Positions 58,235 to 64,000 of a DNA stretch of 64,000 bases are shown here, in pieces. The stretch is taken from positions 274,936-338,935 of the forward strand of contig RAPG01000004.1 in the NCBI GenBank assembly GCA_005239165.1, given 5' to 3'. The position numbers and the translations under genes are program-made. Below the pieces are notes generated by a model, which saw only the letters and a program-made list of their open reading frames with translations, searched no databases and was not told where the DNA came from. The first letter of the stretch is position 1; each line of letters starts with the position of its first letter. This stretch comes from Allopusillimonas ginsengisoli. Lineage in GTDB: Bacteria; Pseudomonadota; Gammaproteobacteria; Burkholderiales; Burkholderiaceae_B.

Positions 58235-58648
58235 CTACTGAGCGGTCTTGTAAGCCACACATACAGAGGTATCCAGCATGACTGAGCGCCGCATGGCACT
58301 CAGAGCGGCTTCGTCCCACGGTTTGTGTCCCCAAACCGTATGAGTAACCTGTGTGTTTCCGTGATCAACCGCTTTGATATCAGTACGGGCCAATACAGCG
58401 TCTGACAGCGGCCCGCGTACAGACACGGATCCTGCCTGGCTTACCGGATCAATTTCGGCATAAACGTCATACTGATCTTTATTGCCGCGCAGGCAAAGCT
58501 CTGCCTGACTCTGCACCCGCAAATAAACGGTTTGATAAGGACGCGGCGCAGTGTACGTAACGCTGGGAGAAGTGCCATCAGACTGCACGCCCAACGCGCA
58601 CCCAGACAGCACGATCGCCGAAATAATTGCTATAAATGGCGCTTTCAC
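58235..58648 (-). CDS. Predicted lipoprotein of unknown function
   Basis: 137 residues with a lipoprotein signal peptide MKAPFIAIISAIVLSGCAL (lipobox LSGC). The rest (VTYTAPRPYQTVYLRVQSQAELCLRG, QAGSVSVRGPL, TVWGHKPWDEAALSAM) is not recognised. Two more cysteines (in ELCLRG and TSVCVAY) could form a disulfide in the periplasm. It is convergent with the YqeY gene and stands alone on the minus strand. Confidence 0.75.
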   Translation of the reverse strand: MKAPFIAIISAIVLSGCALGVQSDGTSPSVTYTAPRPYQTVYLRVQSQAELCLRGNKDQYDVYAEIDPVSQAGSVSVRGPLSDAVLARTDIKAVDHGNTQVTHTVWGHKPWDEAALSAMRRSVMLDTSVCVAYKTAQ

Positions 58649-58741
58649 CCAACCCTCCTTGCAAACCAGTCGTTACTGCCCGTCGATACAGAGCTATCGC
58701 ATAGAACCTTATTGTGCCTGCAAGCAGGCCCTACGGCAAAG

Positions 58742-59863
58742 TTAGCATGCTGACGCGCATTGTGACAGGTTTTTCGTATCGTCAGGCGAGCCGGCAGAAG
58801 ACTCAGCATCAGCACCCATAACGGGATAATCAATATACCCCTTGGGCCCTGCAGTATAAAAGGTTGTTGCGTCCCAGTCATTAAGAGGGGCGCCAGCCCT
58901 GAGTCGCTCTACCAGATCGGGGTTGGCGATAAACGCCTTGCCAAAAGCCACCGCATCAGCCTGCCCGACCGAAAGCGCCTGCCGGGCGGATGCCAGGTCA
59001 TACTGTTCGTTGACAATGACACACCCACCAAAAAGACGCTTTATTTCAGGAGCAAGCGCGTTGTCACTGGGTGCCTCACGAAGAAAAAGAAACGCGATCT
59101 GCCGTTCGGCCAGTTTTTGGGCAACATACGAAAACAACGCACTCGGGTCAGAGTCATGCATGTCGTGAGCACCGCCACCAGGAGAAAGGTGTACGCCGAC
59201 ACGATCGGCCCCCCAGACACTGACACACGCATCGACCACCTGCAGCAAAAACCGCGAACGGTTTTCGATAGAGCCGCCATACTCATCGCTGCGCCGGTTA
59301 CTGCCGTCATGCAAAAACTGGTCAATAAGATAACCATTGGCGCCATGAATTTCGATGCCATCAAAGCCAGCTTCTTTGGCCTTGTGCGCTGCCTCTGTGA
59401 AATCAGCAACAATGCGTTTGATTTCTTCGATGTGCAACGCGCGAGGTATCACATAGGGGCGTTGGGGGCGCAACAGGCTCACATGCCCATCGCAGGCTAT
59501 AGCGCTGGGGGCTACCGGAATTTGCCCACTGAGGTACTCTGGGTCTGACACACGCCCCACATGCCACAGCTGCAAAAACATTTTGCCGCCCTTCTCATGT
59601 ACGGCATGAGTGATACGCTTCCAGCCTTCGACCTGAGCGCTGCACCAGATACCTGGCGTATGGGGATAGCCCACCCCCTGCGGAGATATCGATGTAGCTT
59701 CAGACACAATGAGACCTGCGGATGCTCTCTGGCAATAATAGCGACGCATCATGTCATTGGGCACACGCCCTTCGGACGCACGGTTGCGCGTCAGAGGTGC
59801 CATTACAATACGATTTTGAAGCGTTACAGCCCCTAGTTTAATGGGCTCAAACAATTTAGTCAT
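58742..59863 (-). CDS. nemA: Alkene reductase of the Old Yellow Enzyme family (NemA-like)
   Basis: 373 residues. KLFEPIKLGAVTLQNRIVMAPLTRNRAS, QLWHVGRVSDPEYLSGQIPVAPSAI, KAKEAGFDGIEIHGANGYLIDQFLHDGSNRRSDEYGGSIENRSRFLLQVVDA (with the substrate-binding His/Asn and phosphate region) and ADAVAFGKAFIANPDLVERL define the NemA subgroup. FMN-dependent NADPH reduction of activated C=C bonds, maleimides or nitro compounds is the family activity. The start at 59863 (MTKLFEP) is the family start; the open frame to 59923 is ignored. No nemR regulator is adjacent. Confidence 0.93.
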   Translation of the reverse strand: MTKLFEPIKLGAVTLQNRIVMAPLTRNRASEGRVPNDMMRRYYCQRASAGLIVSEATSISPQGVGYPHTPGIWCSAQVEGWKRITHAVHEKGGKMFLQLWHVGRVSDPEYLSGQIPVAPSAIACDGHVSLLRPQRPYVIPRALHIEEIKRIVADFTEAAHKAKEAGFDGIEIHGANGYLIDQFLHDGSNRRSDEYGGSIENRSRFLLQVVDACVSVWGADRVGVHLSPGGGAHDMHDSDPSALFSYVAQKLAERQIAFLFLREAPSDNALAPEIKRLFGGCVIVNEQYDLASARQALSVGQADAVAFGKAFIANPDLVERLRAGAPLNDWDATTFYTAGPKGYIDYPVMGADAESSAGSPDDTKNLSQCASAC

Positions 59864-60036
59864 AGTCTGCCTGTGGGCATCGCAGTGGGTGATAAGCATA
59901 GCGCTACAAAACAACCCCACCACTCTTTGCCGTTGTCCATAAGGGTTTTTACCAGATTTCAGACACTACTGCCAAGCCACGATTCAATTATCGTATCTGT
60001 TGCCTGGCATCGCAGACACTAATCAAGGAACAGCAC

Positions 60037-60687
60037 ATGGGACAGTTCGCCGTCATAGGCCTTGGGCGATTTGGCGCATCAGCGTCGCTCGAACTGATGA
60101 AAATGGGACACTCGGTATTGGCTGTGGACGCCAGCGGAAAACTTATCGACAAACATGCCGACAACCTCACCCGCGCTGTCATTGCCGACGTCACCGACCG
60201 CGCCGCACTCGAAGAGCTGGGGCTCGACAACTATGACGTTGTACTTGTGGCCATTGGCGAGGATGTACAGGCCAGCCTGGTCTGTGTGGTGCACCTGAAA
60301 TCACTGGGAATTAACACCATATGGGTCAAAGCTTCTTCTCACGCCCAGCATCTGATATTAAGCAAACTTGGGGTTCAGCGCATCATTCACCCTGAAGAAG
60401 AGATGGGAGCACGGGTGGCGCAGGCGCTTAGCTACCCCATGGTAAATGACTACATTTCAATTGGGAATGGCGAGTTTATCGTTGAAATCGACGTCAGCGA
60501 ACGCCTTGAAGGCGTTGCGCTGAGTAAGGTGGTAACCAATATGCAAGACCTGCATGTTTTGTTGATCAAGCGCAAGACCCAGGTGACGGTACACCCGTCT
60601 CCCGAGTTCCAGTTGCAGGCCAAAGACGTGCTGGTCATGCTGGGCCAGCTGTCTGTATTGAAAACCATTGCCCCAAAACTGGCCTGA
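60037..60687 (+). CDS. ktrA: KtrA/TrkA-family potassium channel regulatory (RCK) protein
   Basis: 216 residues: RCK_N Rossmann domain (FAVIGLGRFGASASLELMKMGHSVLAVDASGKLI, VVLVAIGEDVQASLVCVVHLKSLG, IIHPEEEMGARVAQAL) and RCK_C domain (VVTNMQDLHVLLIKRKTQVTVHPSPEFQLQAKDVLVMLG). The subunit forms a cytosolic octameric ring gating KtrB in response to ATP/ADP. It precedes ktrB by 3 bp, a tight pair. Confidence 0.93.
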   Translation: MGQFAVIGLGRFGASASLELMKMGHSVLAVDASGKLIDKHADNLTRAVIADVTDRAALEELGLDNYDVVLVAIGEDVQASLVCVVHLKSLGINTIWVKASSHAQHLILSKLGVQRIIHPEEEMGARVAQALSYPMVNDYISIGNGEFIVEIDVSERLEGVALSKVVTNMQDLHVLLIKRKTQVTVHPSPEFQLQAKDVLVMLGQLSVLKTIAPKLA

Positions 60688-60690
60688 TTC

Positions 60691-62064
60691 ATGCGCAATT
60701 GGCTCCCCTTGTTTTCAGACTACCAGTCGTCCTACAAGCGAATACGACGCACTGGTCAGGTCCGCGCCAGCCCGCCTATTGTGCTGGCTGCTGGCTTTCT
60801 TGCCCTGATTGCATTGGGTACGCTGTTGCTGTCACTGCCGGCGGCAGGCACCGAGCCCGTCAGTTTGCTCTCGGCATTTTTTATGGCAACGTCTGCCGTA
60901 ACCGTTACCGGTCTTACCGTGATCGACCCGGCGGCACAGCTGTCACATTTTGGACAAATCGTACTGATCTTGCTGGTGCAGGCAGGCGGCCTGGGCTTTG
61001 TTACCTTTGCCGTACTGGCTGCCGTGACGCTAGGCAAAAAAATGAGCCTGACGCATCAGGCGGTTGCCCTCGAAGCATTCAACCAGACCAACGTGTCGCG
61101 CATACGGCGCACAGCCTCATCAGTTCTGAAGATATCCTTAGGCATTGAGCTGGTCATGATGACCATCCTGGCCCTTTGGTGGTCACGCGATTACTCCTGG
61201 CTGACCGCGATATACAGGGCTATTTTCCACAGTATTGCCGCGTTCAATAACGCCGGCTTTTCGTTGTTTCCCGCCAGTCTTTCACAATTTGTCGGCGACC
61301 CTGTTACGGTGCTGGTCATCACCTTCTCCATTATTCTCGGAGGGATAGGGTTTTCGGTACTCAGCGATGTCAACAGCAAGCGTAGCTGGGCCAGGCTGTT
61401 GCCCTATACAAAAATAATGCTGATCAGCACCCTGGCACTCAATGTCATTGGTTTTTTCGTAATATGGCTGCTCGAATTCAAAAACCCCACCACCCTTGGT
61501 GACCTGCCAGTACACGCCCAGGCGCTGGCAGCATGGATGCACAGCGTCACCAGCCGAACGGCCGGCTTTACGACCATCGACATTACCCAAATGCGCGACA
61601 GCTCAACCCTGGTAATCATGCTGCTCATGTTTGTGGGCGGCGGATCGCTAAGTACAGCAAGCGGCATCAAAGTAGGTACGTTTGTGGTGCTGCTCGCAGC
61701 GTCGTGGTCTTATATTTTTAGACGCAAAGAGGTCGTGCTGCTGCGACGATCGATCTCACCCGAAACGGTACAAAAATCGCTTGCCCTGGTGCTGGTTACT
61801 GCGGCGCTCATTTTCACCGGCACACTGCTCATGACTATTTTCGAAGACGCCCCTTTCATCACCATATTGTTTGAGATCGTGTCGGCTGTCAGCACCACAG
61901 GCCTTACACGCAACCTGACGCCTACGCTTTCGGCACCAAGCCAGATCATGCTGACCTTGCTTATGTTCGCCGGACGTCTTGGCCCGCTAACACTCGTGTA
62001 CAGCATTGCAACGCAAAAACGCAGCCGGGTACGCTACCCTGAAACCCAGTTTCAGGTGGGGTAA
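60691..62064 (+). CDS. ktrB: KtrB/TrkH-family potassium transporter membrane subunit
   Basis: 457 residues with about eight membrane segments and four pore loops. The filter glycines are visible in TVTGLT, FNNAGFSL, SRTAGFTT and STTGLTRN. The length fits KtrB rather than the longer TrkH. It imports K+ together with KtrA; Na+ dependence is family knowledge. It ends 64 bp before the tRNA-Pro gene. Confidence 0.93.
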   Translation: MRNWLPLFSDYQSSYKRIRRTGQVRASPPIVLAAGFLALIALGTLLLSLPAAGTEPVSLLSAFFMATSAVTVTGLTVIDPAAQLSHFGQIVLILLVQAGGLGFVTFAVLAAVTLGKKMSLTHQAVALEAFNQTNVSRIRRTASSVLKISLGIELVMMTILALWWSRDYSWLTAIYRAIFHSIAAFNNAGFSLFPASLSQFVGDPVTVLVITFSIILGGIGFSVLSDVNSKRSWARLLPYTKIMLISTLALNVIGFFVIWLLEFKNPTTLGDLPVHAQALAAWMHSVTSRTAGFTTIDITQMRDSSTLVIMLLMFVGGGSLSTASGIKVGTFVVLLAASWSYIFRRKEVVLLRRSISPETVQKSLALVLVTAALIFTGTLLMTIFEDAPFITILFEIVSAVSTTGLTRNLTPTLSAPSQIMLTLLMFAGRLGPLTLVYSIATQKRSRVRYPETQFQVG

Positions 62065-62126
62065 TACTCAGCAGCTCAGCCTGCAATTTGTGCTTCTTTT
62101 TTATCTGGGATATACTCTCGTTCTTC

Positions 62127-62205
<79 letters not shown>

Positions 62206-62248
62206 AAGATAACGGTTTATGATGCCGTAACAATCATCATAAATCTTA

Positions 62249-62284
62249 AAAAGCCCGCATAGCCACTAGCTTTGCGGGTTTTTT
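62249..62284 (+). terminator. Terminator after tRNA-Pro
   Basis: CCCGCA (62254-62259) pairs with TGCGGG (62273-62278), followed by TTTTTT. An upstream A-run completes the standard intrinsic form. Confidence 0.85.
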
Positions 62285-62337
62285 ATTGCCCGATTTCTGC
62301 CGCATTGGTTCGTATGCCCTCGCCTGCCATCACAAAA

Positions 62338-62384
62338 TTTTTGGGGTATGTTTGGGGGTATGCGAAATATTTTTGCGGGTATGG
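62338..62384 (+). repeat. Repeated GGGGTATG arms upstream of the integrase remnant
   Basis: Three spaced copies of a T-G-rich motif: TTGGGGTATG (62341-62350), TTTGGGGGTATG (62351-62362) and TTGCGGGTATGG (about 62373-62384). Such direct repeats before P4-type integrase genes are typical of att arm or integrase-binding sites. Confidence 0.55.
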
Positions 62385-62387
62385 AAA

Positions 62388-62650
62388 GTGGCGCGCGTTA
62401 TCGCACCTTTGACCGACCTGCGCTGTCGGCAAGCACGATATAGCCCGACTGGGCCAAAGAAGCTCTTTGATGGTGGTGGCTTATATCTGGAATTGACGGC
62501 TGCAGGCAGCAAAATATGTCGGATGAAATATCGTCAGCTAAATCGCAAAGAAAATGTACTGACCTTCGGAGACTATCCAACAGCCAGCTTGGCTTATGCC
62601 CGTGCGTCCCGCGAGGCAGCAAAAAGCCTACTTGCCGAAGGCAAGGGCCC
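62388..62650 (+). pseudogene. Truncated P4-type (DUF4102) tyrosine integrase, N-terminal stump
   Basis: From a likely GTG at 62388 the frame encodes LTDLRCRQARYSP, KKLFDGGGLYLELTAAGSK, RMKYRQLNRKENVLTFGDYPTASLAYARASREAAKSLLAEGKGP. This is the arm-binding DUF4102 domain found at the N-terminus of P4-like integrases. Similarity stops near 62650. The core-binding and catalytic (R-H-R-Y) domains are absent. The reading frame ends at 62732 in unrelated residues. It sits 180 bp beyond tRNA-Pro, the usual place of such an integrase. It cannot be active as it stands. Confidence 0.85.
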
Positions 62651-62740
62651 TGCCGTCGAACGAAAAACCCGACGGCAAAGAGCCATTCAGTCCTGTCAAG
62701 AAACTCGTCCGTGGCTGGACCGTTCCGGCTAGCGGCGACT

Positions 62741-62944
62741 ATGCTCCTCAAGCGCAGCAGAATCGTAAAGGAACCGATGGTAGCTGGCCATCGCCAGTAC
62801 GGCTCCAATATGGACTCCCCTATTCCCGACCTCTGGCAGCCTGAATTGCAGGCCCTCATCAACGGACGAGCCATGATGATTACAGGCTTTGAGGAAATCG
62901 GAGCTCAACGCTACTATCAGAGCTGGCATATACGGTGGGAGTAG
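62741..62944 (+). CDS. Small hypothetical protein upstream of the SRAP gene
   Basis: 67 residues: MLLKRSRIVKEPMVAGHRQ, then SPIPDLWQPELQALINGRAMMITGFEE and an end in YYQSWHIRWE. It is not recognised. It stops 3 bp before the SRAP start codon, so the two are probably translated together. No strong ribosome site is seen. The open frame begins earlier (62516), but the first part is a shadow of the integrase remnant. Confidence 0.5.
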   Translation: MLLKRSRIVKEPMVAGHRQYGSNMDSPIPDLWQPELQALINGRAMMITGFEEIGAQRYYQSWHIRWE

Positions 62945-62947
62945 CCT

Positions 62948-63618
62948 ATGTGTGGACGAGTAAAACAAACCAACGACCCGGCGCAGTATTTCGACTACAC
63001 GCGCTGGAATCCTCTCGTGTGCGGCTGGGATGATTACGGGGCTAGCCCAAACGTCCCGCCTGGCACAAGGCCGTTGGTACTGCATCGGCTGGGCGGCGGC
63101 GCCGAGCAGGCGAACACCCTTTTTGGGGATACAAGCCACCATGGCCGGGCTACACGCGTGGGCCCGCCAGTAACGCCCGGCTCGATACCGTGCTCAAGGG
63201 TTCACGTTTCTGGAAGCCGCTGCTCACCAAGCGAATTATTGTTCCCGTTGACGGCTGGTATGAATGGACAGGTGAAAAGGGTGACAAGCAACCCTGGTTT
63301 ATCAACCCCAAGGACGGTCACCCTATTCTCATGGCGGGGATTACCGCTTGGCACCCGGGTCAGGAATTACTTGCTGAAAACGGCTTTGCGATCATCACAG
63401 ACGATGCTGCAGGTGGCATGGTTGATATTCACGACCGTCGGCCCATCTGTTTGGGTATTGAAGATGCACTGGCATGGCTGGACCCCAAGGTACCCGTCGA
63501 TCAGGCGCTTGAGTTGCTGTCTACAGCCAGACCCGAGTCAGCCTTTCAGTGGTGGGAGGTTACGCGAAAGATGGGAAACTCGCGGTATCAAATAGCGGAT
63601 TCGAGTGAGCCTTTATAG
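62948..63618 (+). pseudogene. SOS response-associated peptidase family (SRAP/YedK/HMCES), frameshifted
   Basis: The first frame begins MCGRVKQTNDPAQYF with the catalytic Cys-2 and runs to HRLGGGAEQANTLFG, then loses homology. The other frame gives WGYKPPWPGY, NARLDTVLKGSRFWKPL, VPVDGWYEWTGEKGDKQPWF, GHPILMAGITAWH and IHDRRPICL, ending at 63618. Adding one T to the T5 run at 63120-63124 joins them as TLFWGYKPPW. SRAP proteins crosslink to abasic sites in single-stranded DNA. All key residues (Cys-2, Asn, Glu, His) are otherwise intact, so sequencing error or recent mutation are both possible. Confidence 0.85.
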
Positions 63619-63688
63619 AGCGCTCCACGCCAGAATGGCAATCAAATTTTGGGTTTGCGCTGAACCAGACTTGACTTGACCCGTCTGG

Positions 63689-63866
63689 TCAGCCGTGCCA
63701 AGTCGATAGCAGAGTAATGCCCGGAAACACGGCCAGGAAGCGTTCAGCTTGCACCATTGTATTTGCGTCGATATGCCCCAAGGTTTCTCCTAGCTTGTCG
63801 CGCTTGACTGACAGTGTCTTATCAATCATGACTTGCGGGGTTTTCTGAAAACCATTCTCTACGCTC
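63689..63866 (-). pseudogene. MazF/PemK-family toxin, C-terminal remnant
   Basis: The minus strand encodes VENGFLKTPQVMIDKTLSV followed by KRDKLGETLGHIDANTMVQ and AERFLAVFPGI, stopping at 63689. The pattern matches the C-terminal half of MazF/PemK endoribonuclease toxins (QVMVDK...KLG..IG.L....M..V...L..FLGI). The upstream half, including the N-terminal beta barrel, is missing, and no antitoxin frame is seen. It should be inactive. Confidence 0.7.
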
Positions 63867-63923
63867 GGCTCGCTCTTAGCGCTTTGAGCAGTTTTGAGAA
63901 TCTTTATGATCGAACAGGAAAAA

Positions 63924-64000
63924 TGGACCTAGTCACACCAGTAGACAAAACCGTGCTCTAAAGTAATTTTTTGCTTTAGGATACCGATATGACACGATCA
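63924..64000 (+). mobile_element. Possible left end of an insertion sequence and start of an ORF at the window edge
   Basis: TGGACCTAGTCACACC begins at 63924, shortly before an ATG at 63989 with AGGA upstream. A CTAAAG/CTTTAG pair lies between them. Only four codons (MTRS) are inside the window. The layout, a short leader between a TGGACC end and the first ORF, resembles IS3-family elements, and the mazF remnant breaks off close by. This is a guess from layout alone. Confidence 0.25.

Noticed and set aside
62948..63595. The full 215-residue frame starting at the SRAP Met as a novel protein
   Set aside because: Only its first part is SRAP-like; past the T5 run it is the wrong frame of the same gene.

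Overview
The window is a chromosomal stretch of a betaproteobacterium, most likely Burkholderiales/Alcaligenaceae (relatives of Bordetella, Advenella, Pusillimonas). This rests on the gene content: Liv, Ugp and Fbp-type ABC transporters, an ImuA-ImuB-DnaE2 mutasome, OxyR-Dps, glnA-ntrB-ntrC, YicC after RNase PH, and many LysR regulators. No 16S gene is present, so genus is not assigned. Genes are dense, with mostly clear Shine-Dalgarno sites. All calls come from reading motifs; no database search was run.

Layout. 1-5.2 kb (minus): slipin/NfeD membrane pair, a DUF488 protein, fumC and an Epd-type dehydrogenase. 5.2-13.4 kb: a 25-copy CAA microsatellite, mmsA with a divergent LysR regulator, glycerate kinase and hydroxypyruvate-reductase-like genes, an S9 peptidase and a GST. 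13.5-25.2 kb: a complete branched-chain amino acid ABC operon (livKHMGF), proC, a complete glycerol-3-phosphate ABC operon (ugpBAEC) and a second, orphan Liv-type binding protein. 25.2-34.5 kb: a small IS200/IS605-derived remnant beside dps, then oxyR, recG, ridA, fpr, and a Fur-box-preceded ferric iron operon fbpABC whose ATPase gene is frameshifted. 34.6-38.9 kb: the nitrogen control operon glnA-ntrB-ntrC, with a sigma-54 promoter and two NtrC sites. 38.9-51.9 kb: hemW, rdgB, a LysR regulator divergent from an acyl-CoA dehydrogenase/MmgE-PrpD pair, rph, yicC with an overlapping P-loop kinase-like gene, an AI-2E family permease, PBP7, an NRDE protein, a small secreted protein and an esterase. 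52-62 kb: the SOS mutasome imuA-imuB-dnaE2 behind a full LexA box, a YqeY protein, a lipoprotein, an Old Yellow Enzyme and KtrAB potassium uptake. 62.1-64 kb: tRNA-Pro(GGG) followed by a decayed integration site with a P4-type integrase stump, a frameshifted SRAP gene, a MazF-toxin tail and a possible insertion-sequence end.

Shared logic. Three control circuits can be read directly: NtrBC acting on its own glnA promoter, Fur on fbpA, and LexA on the mutasome. In both the liv and fbp operons a hairpin follows the binding-protein gene, which would give more binding protein than permease. Two genes (fbpC and the SRAP gene) are each broken by a single missing base in a homopolymer, so assembly error must be weighed against real decay or phase variation.

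I found no CRISPR array and no obvious defence island. The least ordinary elements are the IS605-type remnant next to dps, the CAA array upstream of epd, and the layered scar downstream of the tRNA-Pro gene.
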